Below, in pieces: positions 35,712 through 42,801 of a stretch of DNA of 64,000 nucleotides. Numbering within the stretch: position 1 is the stretch's first letter; each line of letters starts with the position of its first letter. This DNA comes from Pseudoflavonifractor sp050943825 (GTDB lineage Bacteria; Bacillota; Clostridia; Oscillospirales; Oscillospiraceae), in the NCBI RefSeq assembly GCF_050943825.1, contig NZ_JBMNPX010000002.1, positions 124,001 to 188,000 of the forward strand. Reading direction: 5' to 3'. A program made the position numbers and the translations under genes. The notes under the pieces were generated by a model. That model saw nothing but the letters and a program-made list of their open reading frames with translations. It was not told where the DNA came from and searched no databases.

Positions 35712-37985
35712 TTGAAAAGCAAAAAGAATTTCATCTCATCCAACACGGCGCTGAGCATTCTCATGCTGGTTCTGGTGGCTGTGCTGCTGACGTTCAGCAT
35801 CTTCCTTGTGCGGACCAAGCTGCTGGAGAACACCCAGGACCTGGGCATGGCCCTGGCCCAGAGCTACGCCGTGGAGGAGGAGATGCACCTGGACAATTTC
35901 CGGCGGACCATCAACCTGGCCGCCGAGTATGTAAACGAGATTGACAGTGAGGCCGGAAACAGCGATGAAATCCAGCACTGGCTCAGCGAGTATTTTGCCA
36001 AGCTGACGGCGCTGCAGGGAAAGAGTATGGTGGACCCCTATGCGGTGATTGACGGGGAGATTGTGGCAGCCAATCCCTGGGACGGAGATGCCGATTACGA
36101 CTATCAGACCACCGACTGGTACCGCAACGCGCTGGAGGCTGACGGCGAGGTGGTGTTCAGCGACGTGTACACCGACGCCATCACCGGCGCCCCTGTGTTC
36201 ACCATCTCCAAGGCTCTGGAGCGCGGTGGAGATGTGCTGGCCATGGACGTCTATATCCGCAACCAGGGGCTCCACAATACGGCCCAGGCCCTGCCGGAAG
36301 ACAGCTCCTACTACCTGTGCGACGCCGCCGGCACCATGCTCTACTCCGTGACTCAGTGGGATGCGGACGAGGAGACCCTTCAGACCTATGTCGACTACCT
36401 GCTGGCGGGAATTCAGGACGGCTCCCTCTCCGCTTACGACGCCTCCTTTGAAGACATGGAGGGGGTGGAGCGTGGAGCCTACTACTCGGTCATGAGCAAC
36501 GGCTGGACTGTGATTATGACCATTCCCATCCGGGACATCCTTCTGGGGGACCGCAACGCGGCGGCAAACGTGCTGGCCGGTGTGGGTGTGCTGCTCTTTG
36601 TGGTCCTGACCGCCATGGTGATCCGGGATTTGCAGCAGAACAAGCGGATCAAAAAGGCGGGCAACACCATTCGGATTCTCAGCGACTCCTTTTACGCCGT
36701 CTACCGGGTGAACTTCCGCGAAGGGACCTATGAGGCCATCAAGATGTCCAGGGATCTGGAGCCCCAGATGCCCCGGACGGGAGGATACGACTTTCTGCTG
36801 GCCACGGTAAAGCAGGTGGTGGAGTCGGGGACCTACCAGGAATTTGAGCTGAGCTTTTCGCTGGAAAGCATCCGCCAGCGGGTGAGCGAGCACATCGCCG
36901 ACTACGGCGGCGACTACCGGCGCCGTTTTGGCGAGATCTACAAGTGGGTGAATATCCGCACGCTTTACGATGAGAAGCTGGCGCCTGACGAGGTAATTCT
37001 CTGCTTCCGGGACGTGGATATTGAAAAGCGGCAGCAGCTCCAGCACACTATCATCCTTCAGGAGGCACTGGAGGCGGGGAAGAACGCCCTCAACAACAAA
37101 CGCTTCGACCTGAAAAAGTATGTGGAGGAGGCGGCGGACATCTTCCGTGAGCAGGCGGAGCACCAGGGAAAGCACTTCTCCGCCGAGCTGGACATCCGCA
37201 ACGAGATTGTGGTGGGTGATGAGTTCAAAATCGGACAGATTCTCAACAATCTCCTCTCCAACTCCCTGAAGTACAGCAATCCCGGCGCGGAAATCCGGCT
37301 GGAAATCCGGCAGTTTGACTTCCAGCGGCACAGCAAGTATCAGATTGTGGTGGAGGACACGGGAATCGGCATGTCCGAGCACTTCCTGGAGCACCTCTTT
37401 GACCCGTATTCCCGCGAGACCTGCTTCAGCAGCGCGGCCACCGTGGGTACCGGCCTGGGCATGCCCATTGTCAAGAGCCTGGTGCAGCAGATGAGCGGCG
37501 AGATTTCCGTGGAGAGCACCCTGGGGAAGGGGAGCCGGTTCACCGTCACCCTGCCGCTGGAGGCGGTGGCTGTGGAGGAGGACGCCCAGGAGAAAAGAAA
37601 GGAGGAGCAGGAGGCTCCCTTCCAGCTGGCGGGTCGGAAAATCCTTCTGGCCGAGGACAATGAGCTGAACATGGAAATTGCCACCGAGATTCTCAGCATG
37701 AACGGCGTGGAGGTGCTCCAGGCTGTCAACGGCGCGGAGGCGGTGCGTATCTTCCAGAGGGCGGCCCCTTATTCCATTGACGCCATTCTGATGGATATGC
37801 AGATGCCGGAGATGGACGGCTGCGAGGCGGCCAGGGCAATCCGGGCCCTAGACAAGCCGGATGCGGCCACAGTGCCCATCATCGCCGTGACCGCCAATGC
37901 CTTTGCCGAGGACATTGACAAGACCACCAAGGCGGGGATGAACGGACATATTTCCAAGCCCATTGACGTGGCGCTGCTCTACTAG
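35712..37985 (+). CDS. dCache hybrid histidine kinase lacking HisKA, premature stop
   Basis: 757 residues. A membrane helix (about 13-33), an extracytoplasmic dCache-like domain (about 40-275, with WDGDADYDYQTTDWYRNAL), a second helix (about 280-302), a PAS-like region and an ATP-binding domain (N box QILNNLLSNSLKYS near 503, VEDTGIGMSE near 548, GTGLGMPIVKSL near 578), then a C-terminal receiver (LAEDNELNME, phosphoacceptor in LMDMQMPEMDG near 694, SKPID near 749). The dimerisation segment with the phosphoacceptor histidine that should lie between LQEALEAGK and NALNNKRFDLKK (residue about 455) is missing, so it probably cannot autophosphorylate. The frame continues ten codons past a TAG (37983-37985). 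TTG start with AAGGAGG seven bases ahead. Confidence 0.85.
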   Translation: MKSKKNFISSNTALSILMLVLVAVLLTFSIFLVRTKLLENTQDLGMALAQSYAVEEEMHLDNFRRTINLAAEYVNEIDSEAGNSDEIQHWLSEYFAKLTALQGKSMVDPYAVIDGEIVAANPWDGDADYDYQTTDWYRNALEADGEVVFSDVYTDAITGAPVFTISKALERGGDVLAMDVYIRNQGLHNTAQALPEDSSYYLCDAAGTMLYSVTQWDADEETLQTYVDYLLAGIQDGSLSAYDASFEDMEGVERGAYYSVMSNGWTVIMTIPIRDILLGDRNAAANVLAGVGVLLFVVLTAMVIRDLQQNKRIKKAGNTIRILSDSFYAVYRVNFREGTYEAIKMSRDLEPQMPRTGGYDFLLATVKQVVESGTYQEFELSFSLESIRQRVSEHIADYGGDYRRRFGEIYKWVNIRTLYDEKLAPDEVILCFRDVDIEKRQQLQHTIILQEALEAGKNALNNKRFDLKKYVEEAADIFREQAEHQGKHFSAELDIRNEIVVGDEFKIGQILNNLLSNSLKYSNPGAEIRLEIRQFDFQRHSKYQIVVEDTGIGMSEHFLEHLFDPYSRETCFSSAATVGTGLGMPIVKSLVQQMSGEISVESTLGKGSRFTVTLPLEAVAVEEDAQEKRKEEQEAPFQLAGRKILLAEDNELNMEIATEILSMNGVEVLQAVNGAEAVRIFQRAAPYSIDAILMDMQMPEMDGCEAARAIRALDKPDAATVPIIAVTANAFAEDIDKTTKAGMNGHISKPIDVALLY

Positions 37986-38020
37986 GCGCTGGAGAAGTGC
38001 ATCAAACACGAATAAGACAA

Positions 38021-38055
38021 AGAGCCCCGCGGAAAATTTTCCGCGGGGCTCTTTT
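38021..38055. terminator. terminator after the hybrid kinase gene
   Basis: A perfect 32-base palindrome (38021-38052) centred on AAAATTTT, with GC arms GAGCCCCGCGG, followed by TTT on the plus side. Confidence 0.88.
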
Positions 38056-38060
38056 CTGCC

Positions 38061-38132
38061 TTGACGATACTTTTCCCGTGTGCTACGCTAAAAGAGAAAA
38101 TATATCGCGATACGATATATCACGATACGATA
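38061..38132 (+). promoter_or_regulatory. promoter and putative PadR operator
   Basis: TTGACG at 38061-38066 and TACGCT at 38084-38089, spacing 17. Ten bases on are two adjacent 15-mers, TATCGCGATACGATA (38103-38117) and TATCACGATACGATA (38118-38132), differing at one base; the first contains the palindrome TATCGCGATA. This is a natural site for the PadR protein encoded next. Binding is inferred. Confidence 0.72.
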
Positions 38133-38145
38133 GAGGGGAGGACAC

Positions 38146-38457
38146 ATGGCGCAGAACACACCAATGACCGAAGCGATGTATTATTTGCTTCTGGCACTTC
38201 TGCGCCCCGCGCACGGCTACCGGTTGATGCAGCAGGTGTCGGAGGCGAGCGGGGGCCGCATTGCGATGGGCGCGGGGACGATGTACGGCCTTCTCTCCAA
38301 GATGGAAAAAGAGGGCCTGATTGCATTGGAAAAGCAGGACGAACGCCGCAAGACATATGCCCTGACTGACACCGGACGCGAGGCATTGCGCGCGGAATAC
38401 CAGAGGCTGAGGGCGCTGGTGTCCGACGGCGAAAAGATGGAGGTGGACCGGCTGTGA
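38146..38457 (+). CDS. PadR-family transcriptional regulator
   Basis: Winged-helix regulator of 103 residues with the standard PadR core: EAMYYLLLALLRPAHGYRLMQ, MGAGTMYGLLSKMEKEGLI (recognition helix) and the wing DERRKTYALTDTGREAL. It lacks the long C-terminal dimerisation domain of large PadR proteins, so it is of the short type. GGGGAGG precedes the ATG. Its stop overlaps the DUF2812 gene by four bases, and its promoter has tandem repeats that may be its own operator. Codon usage (many GCG and CGC) differs from neighbouring genes. Confidence 0.92.
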   Translation: MAQNTPMTEAMYYLLLALLRPAHGYRLMQQVSEASGGRIAMGAGTMYGLLSKMEKEGLIALEKQDERRKTYALTDTGREALRAEYQRLRALVSDGEKMEVDRL

Positions 38458-39614
38458 AACGGGTTTACAGAATTTCTCTGCCCGTGTGGGCTGTCGCGGA
38501 GCGGGAGGAGTATTACGCGCGGATGGCCGCGCGCGGGCTGTTTGTCCGCCGCTGCGGGGCAGTTCTGACGCGCTTTGAGCGCGGTGAGCCGGCCAGGCGG
38601 CTATACCGCCTTGACGCCGCGCTCAGGCGCGGCGCAGAGCCGCCGGACGAGCAGCGCCGCCTGTATGAAGACAGCGGATGGGAGTTTGTGTGCAAGAGTG
38701 ACTGGTTCAATCTGTACGCTGCCGCACCCGGTACGACGGAGCTGCACACCGACCCGGAGTGGCAGAGCGAGACGCTCGCGCCCGTGCGCCGCAGCCTGCG
38801 CAACGATGTGATCGCGAAGGCGGTCTACGCTGTGTTCTGGGTGGCGCTGCTGTTTGCGAACAGGCTGATGTTCAGCCGCGGTATGACGCTCGGCGACACG
38901 GTTTGCATCGCATTCGTGCAGCTGGGCTGGATTCTGCCCATACTGCTGCTGTTCGTCCTGGCGCTGGTCGCCTCCGTGGCCGCGGCGTTCGTACACTTTT
39001 CGCAGTATGTGCGCTGCCTGCGCGCTGGGAAAAGACCGGAAGGGGAGAGGCTGCGCCGGGGCATTCTGCTGCGGCGAGCGGAGACCGCGGCGACGGCGCT
39101 GCTGACCGCCACGCTGATTGTTTCATTCCTGTCGCTTCTGCCGCGTTCCGCACCGCTGGGAAGCGCCCCGGGCGACGGGCATCTGCTCCGCCTTGAGCAG
39201 ATTGAGCCCGGCAACGAGCTGTTTTCCGGAACTGGCATGGGCGGCGTCGAGAGTGGCGCAGTGGACTTCTGCGCGTCGCCGCTGGCATCCTTCCAGCTGG
39301 ACTGTACGCAGCTGAACGGCCCGGACGGCGGCTTCCCGGCGCTGTTTCAGCACTACGTCGAGGTCCGCGTTCCCGTCGGTACGAAAGCAGCCGCGCAGGC
39401 GATGGCGAAGAGAATCTTTCTGTATGACGCGGTTCCTATCGAAGAAAACGAGCTCCCCGAGGGTGTGGACTTCGCTCTGGTGAACGCGGAGATGGAGCAG
39501 ACTGTCGAGCTGTGCGCCGTCAGCGGGAACAGGATTCTGACGGTGGAGTACATCGGCGGCGGCACCGCCGCTGCAGACATCCTCGAGCTGATGGCCGAGG
39601 CCCTGTCTGCGTGA
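38454..39614 (+). CDS. DUF2812 membrane protein, partner of PadR
   Basis: 386 residues. The N-terminal DUF2812 domain (about 1-105) has YARMAARGLFVRRCG, RRLYRLDAA and DSGWEFVCKSDWFNLYAA, the family hallmarks. Three predicted helices follow (about 125-145, 160-185, 210-230), then a C-terminal extracytoplasmic domain of about 150 residues. The family is nearly always found after a PadR gene and may sense an envelope or membrane signal; the function is unproven. It uses more GCG/CGC codons than the surrounding genes, which hints at transfer. Confidence 0.88.
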   Translation: MKRVYRISLPVWAVAEREEYYARMAARGLFVRRCGAVLTRFERGEPARRLYRLDAALRRGAEPPDEQRRLYEDSGWEFVCKSDWFNLYAAAPGTTELHTDPEWQSETLAPVRRSLRNDVIAKAVYAVFWVALLFANRLMFSRGMTLGDTVCIAFVQLGWILPILLLFVLALVASVAAAFVHFSQYVRCLRAGKRPEGERLRRGILLRRAETAATALLTATLIVSFLSLLPRSAPLGSAPGDGHLLRLEQIEPGNELFSGTGMGGVESGAVDFCASPLASFQLDCTQLNGPDGGFPALFQHYVEVRVPVGTKAAAQAMAKRIFLYDAVPIEENELPEGVDFALVNAEMEQTVELCAVSGNRILTVEYIGGGTAAADILELMAEALSA

Positions 39615-39644
39615 AAGCACAAATTTATGCGGTGGAAGACAAAA

Positions 39645-39676
39645 AAGCGGGGCATGGCGTCTGCCATGCCCCGCTT
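39645..39676 (-). terminator. terminator of the infC-rpmI-rplT operon
   Basis: Fourteen-bp stem (39645-39658 with 39663-39676), four-base loop. On the minus strand it ends in CTTTTTTG. It also sits at the convergent end of the DUF2812 gene. Confidence 0.88.
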
Positions 39677-39698
39677 GTATCAGGCTGGATTTCAGGAC

Positions 39699-40055
39699 TT
39701 AGCCCAGCTGAGCCTTCGCCATCTCGGTGAGGGCGGTGAAGGCGGCCTTGTCGTTGACGGCCAGCTCAGCCAGCATCTTGCGGTTGATCTCCACGCCGGC
39801 CTTCTTCAGGCCGTTCATGAAGGTGGAGTAGTTCATGCCGTTCATCTTGCAGGCGGCGCTGATGCGGGTGATCCAGAGCTGACGGAAGTCGCGCTTCTTC
39901 AGCCGGCGGCCGGTGTAAGCGTACTTCAGGGACTTCATGACCTGCTCTTTGGCCATCTTGAAGTGCTTGCTCTTGGCGCCCCAGTAGCCCTTGGCCAGCT
40001 TGAGGACCTTATTTCTTCTCTTGCGCGTCATCATCGCGCCTTTAACTCTAGCCAT
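39699..40055 (-). CDS. rplT: 50S ribosomal protein L20
   Basis: 118 residues, standard length. Basic N-terminus MARVKGAMMTRKRRNKVLKLAKGYWG, and FRQLWITRISAACKMNGMNYS in the globular part, are diagnostic. It binds 23S rRNA early in assembly. In Firmicutes L20 also represses its own operon by binding the leader RNA. Last gene of the operon. Confidence 0.98.
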   Translation of the reverse strand: MARVKGAMMTRKRRNKVLKLAKGYWGAKSKHFKMAKEQVMKSLKYAYTGRRLKKRDFRQLWITRISAACKMNGMNYSTFMNGLKKAGVEINRKMLAELAVNDKAAFTALTEMAKAQLG

Positions 40056-40096
40056 TTGTTAAAAGCCTCCTATGTTATGAGTAAAAGGTAGTGTTC

Positions 40097-40300
40097 TTAT
40101 TTGTAGGGAATCATGCGCTTGATGGCGGACTCGTTGGTCTTGTCCGCGTAAGCGCCGGCGCGGAGGCCTCTCTTGCGCTTGGTGTCCTTGCCGTGGCCGT
40201 TGAGCAGGTGGGACTTGAAGGCGTGGGCGCGCTTGACCTTGCCGCTCTTGGTGAGGTTGAAGCGCTTCTTGGCGCCGCTGTGGGTTTTAAGCTTAGGCAT
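40097..40300 (-). CDS. rpmI: 50S ribosomal protein L35
   Basis: 67 residues, starting MPKLKTHSGAKKRFNLTKSG, the invariant L35 N-terminus, with the late KRMIPYK. Part of the large subunit. It lies between infC and rplT in the usual order. Confidence 0.98.
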   Translation of the reverse strand: MPKLKTHSGAKKRFNLTKSGKVKRAHAFKSHLLNGHGKDTKRKRGLRAGAYADKTNESAIKRMIPYK

Positions 40301-40354
40301 TTTCGTGATCTCCTTTACTGTTAAATACCTGGGACAGCCGCCGGGACAGCGGTT

Positions 40355-40885
40355 TTACTTCTTGGCGTCCTTACCGACCTTGGAGGACAGGAAGATGGAC
40401 ATGTGCCGTCCGTCCAGCTTGGGGTCCTTGTCCAGCGTGGCCACCTCGGCGCACTGCTCGGCAAACTTGAGCAGCAGGTCCTTACCGATCTCGGTATGGG
40501 CCATCTCGCGGCCGCGGAAGCGGACCGTCACCTTGACCCGGTCGCCGTCGGAGAGGAACTTCTGCGCATTGCGGACCTTCACATTGAAGTCGTTGACGTC
40601 AATGCCGGGAGACATGCGCACTTCCTTAATTTCAACCACACGCTGGTTCTTCCGCGCCTCTTTCTCCCGCTTCTGCTGCTCGAACTTGAACTTGCCGTAG
40701 TCCATGAGCTTGCAGACCGGAGGGACTGCGGTGGGAGAGATCTTGACCAGGTCCAGGCCCTGCTCCATGGCCTTCTCCAGAGCCTCTCTGGCGGACATGA
40801 TGCCCAGCTGCGCGCCGTCGGCGCCGACCAGACGGACCTCTCTGTCCCGAATCTCCTCATTGAGCTGATGACCCTGTTTGCTGAT
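40355..40885 (-). CDS. infC: translation initiation factor IF-3, rare ATC start
   Basis: 176 residues. N-terminal domain with LNEEIRDREVRLVGADGAQLG, linker KFKFEQQKREKEARKNQRVV, and C-terminal domain with RVKVTVRFRGREMAHTEIG. It keeps 30S subunits free and checks start codons. The domain begins at ISKQGHQLNEE, where no ATG, GTG or TTG is available; an ATC at 40885-40883 lies nine bases after GGAGG and is proposed as the start. IF-3 genes characteristically use AUU/AUC-type starts to regulate themselves. The open frame further upstream to 41098 runs through the leader and has no IF-3 similarity. Confidence 0.93.
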   Translation of the reverse strand: MSKQGHQLNEEIRDREVRLVGADGAQLGIMSAREALEKAMEQGLDLVKISPTAVPPVCKLMDYGKFKFEQQKREKEARKNQRVVEIKEVRMSPGIDVNDFNVKVRNAQKFLSDGDRVKVTVRFRGREMAHTEIGKDLLLKFAEQCAEVATLDKDPKLDGRHMSIFLSSKVGKDAKK

Positions 40886-41082
40886 AGGAAAGCACCTCCA
40901 ATTCGTTAAGCAAGCCAAGCCTGCACCTGGCTGAAACCGCAAAAAAGCGGCTACCAACCGGTACCCGCGTCCAACACAACAACACCCGCCGCATCCTGTG
41001 GAGCGGCGCGCGCTGAACCATGTTGACCCCTTCGCCTGTGGCTGGAGGTGAGGACGGCGGTACCGTTCCTGCTTTATTGTGC
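40886..41082 (-). ncRNA. infC-rpmI-rplT 5' leader (L20-type) with attenuator
   Basis: About 197 nucleotides of leader between the promoter and infC. Near its end is a hairpin GCGG..ACC..GGT..CCGC (40968-40947) followed by T6 (40946-40941), a transcription attenuator about 56 bases before the infC start. In Firmicutes this leader binds L20; the hairpin and position are seen, the L20 binding is inferred. Confidence 0.7.
40941..40968 (-). terminator. attenuator in the infC leader
   Basis: Minus strand: outer stem GCGG/CCGC, inner ACC/GGT, then T6. Moderately stable, as expected for a conditional terminator. Confidence 0.7.
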
Positions 41083-41088
41083 TGATAT

Positions 41089-41117
41089 ACTTTACCACAC
41101 AATTTCATTTTGGTCAA
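41089..41117 (-). promoter_or_regulatory. promoter of the infC operon
   Basis: Minus strand: TTGACC (41117-41112) and TAAAGT (41094-41089), spacing 17; start of transcription near 41082. Confidence 0.7.
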
Positions 41118-41272
41118 GTAAAAAATTGATAGAAAAATATTTGACAGGGCGGATGCGGGAAAAATGGTCAAAAGAGGCAAAAATACTGGGCCATTTGTTC
41201 AAAATGCCTGTCCCAACAAGGAAATATTACATGGAACTTGTAAAAAATTCGGACTAAACAGTCAAATGACGA

Positions 41273-41301
41273 TTGCTCTTTGGTAAAGTCTGCGTTATAA
41301 T
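41273..41301 (+). promoter_or_regulatory. promoter of the BMP lipoprotein gene
   Basis: TTGCTC at 41273-41278 and TATAAT at 41296-41301, spacing 17. The leader contains a hairpin GCCCAGG (41312-41318) with CCTGGGC (41347-41353) enclosing 28 bases. Confidence 0.7.
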
Positions 41302-41384
41302 AGCGTTGCAAGCCCAGGGAGGGACGGAGATAGGTCTGTTGCCGAACCTGGGCGATCTGTTTCTTGAAAGGAAGGTAGATCACA

Positions 41385-42584
41385 TTGAAGAAGTCTCGTA
41401 AGATCCTGGCTCTTGTTCTGTCTCTGGCGATGGTCTTCGCGCTGGCCGCCTGCGGCAACCAGCAGACCGGCGGAGACACCAACAGCCCCGCTCCCTCCGG
41501 CAGCCAGCCTGTGGAGGACAGCCAGACCCCCGCTACCGAGCCCGCCGCTACCGACGTGAAGGTGGCCATGATCACCGACTATGGCGACATCACCGACCAA
41601 TCCTTCAACCAGACCACCTATGAGGCCTGCAAGGCCTACTGTGAGCCCGCCGGCATCCCCTTCGAGTACTACAAGCCCGCCGGTGACTCCACCCCCGAGC
41701 GTGTGGCCATGATCGACGCCGCTGTGGCCGACGGCTACAACATCATCGTGCTCCCCGGCTACGCCTTCGCTGAGGCCATCAAGGAGACCGCTGACATGTA
41801 CCCCGACACCACCTTCATCGCCCTGGACGTGGGCGAGGGCGACCTGGGTGCTGACTATGTGGTTCCCTCCAATGTGTACTGCGCCGTGTACCAGGAAGAG
41901 CTGTGCGGCTACATGGCCGGCTACGCCGCTGTGAAGCTGGGCTACACTCACCTGGGCTTCCTGGGCGGCATGGCTGTGCCCGCTGTCCAGCGCTACGGCT
42001 ACGGCTACATCCAGGGCGCTGACGCTGCCGCCGCTGAGACCGGCGCTTCCGTCACTCTGGAGTACGTCTACGGCAACCAGTTCTTCGGCGACGCCGACAT
42101 CACCGCTTACATGGACAACTGGTATCAGTCCCTGGGCGTTGAGGTCGTGTTTGCCTGCGGCGGCGGCATCTACACCTCCGCTGCTGAGGCCGCTGCCAAG
42201 GTCGGCGGCAAGGTCATCGGCGTGGACGTGGACCAGAGCGGCATCCTCGCTGCCTACGGTGAGGACATGACCGTTACCTCCGCCATGAAGGGTCTGGCCA
42301 ACACCACCCAGCACATGATCGACGAGGCCGTCAACGGCAACTTTGCCAACTACGGCGGCAAGATCGACAGCCTGGGCCTGGTGTCCGGCGACGATCCCAC
42401 TGCCAACTACGTCCAGCTGCCCATGGAGACCACTCAGTGGGGCGACGGCTTCTCCCAGGACGACTACAAGGCCCTGGTGAAGGCCATGTTCGACGGCGAG
42501 GTCACCGTCTCCAACGACGTGTCCGTGGCTCCTGCTGACAATGCTACCACCATCACTGTCAACAGCTACGACAACATCAAGTAA
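41385..42584 (+). CDS. BMP-family ABC transporter substrate-binding lipoprotein
   Basis: 399-residue lipoprotein with lipobox ALAAC (Cys23) and a Thr/Ser/Pro linker. The mature part is of the Bmp/PnrA family (PF02608): VAMITDYGDITDQSFNQTTYE, ADGYNIIVLPGYAFAEAI, GYTHLGFLGGMAVPAVQRYGYGY and VIGVDVDQSG. Family members bind purine or pyrimidine nucleosides for ABC import. TTG start with AAGGAAGG ahead. It has its own promoter and terminator, so it can be made in excess over the ATPase and permeases that follow. Nucleoside specificity is inferred from family and operon. Confidence 0.93.
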   Translation: MKKSRKILALVLSLAMVFALAACGNQQTGGDTNSPAPSGSQPVEDSQTPATEPAATDVKVAMITDYGDITDQSFNQTTYEACKAYCEPAGIPFEYYKPAGDSTPERVAMIDAAVADGYNIIVLPGYAFAEAIKETADMYPDTTFIALDVGEGDLGADYVVPSNVYCAVYQEELCGYMAGYAAVKLGYTHLGFLGGMAVPAVQRYGYGYIQGADAAAAETGASVTLEYVYGNQFFGDADITAYMDNWYQSLGVEVVFACGGGIYTSAAEAAAKVGGKVIGVDVDQSGILAAYGEDMTVTSAMKGLANTTQHMIDEAVNGNFANYGGKIDSLGLVSGDDPTANYVQLPMETTQWGDGFSQDDYKALVKAMFDGEVTVSNDVSVAPADNATTITVNSYDNIK

Positions 42585-42597
42585 GAAACAGATCCTG

Positions 42598-42630
42598 AAA
42601 AGAGGGCGGGCCAGGTCCCGCCCTCTTTTT
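42598..42630 (+). terminator. terminator after the BMP gene
   Basis: AAAAGAGGGCGGG (42598-42610) with CCCGCCCTCTTTTT (42617-42630), six-base loop. Confidence 0.88.
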
Positions 42631-42691
42631 ATTGAATGGATAAGTCAGACAAAAGCAGTGTGAATTTTCCTATAAAATCCGTCAAATTTCC

Positions 42692-42720
42692 TTGGAAGAA
42701 ACCGATGGATATTGTATAAT
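42692..42720 (+). promoter_or_regulatory. second promoter, for the ABC ATPase-permease genes
   Basis: TTGGAA at 42692-42697 and TATAAT at 42715-42720, spacing 17, downstream of the BMP terminator. Confidence 0.7.
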
Positions 42721-42801
42721 GATATTGTCAATTAAGCGCAAGGCGGCTTTGCCCTCCGGCAGAGGCCCGGCGCGGAACTATACGAGGGGGAGGTCGTCGG
42801 C

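Noticed and set aside
38103..38132. CRISPR-like or mobile-element repeat
   Set aside because: Only two adjacent 15-mers with no spacer and at a promoter; an operator is more likely. No CRISPR array or insertion sequence was seen anywhere in the window.
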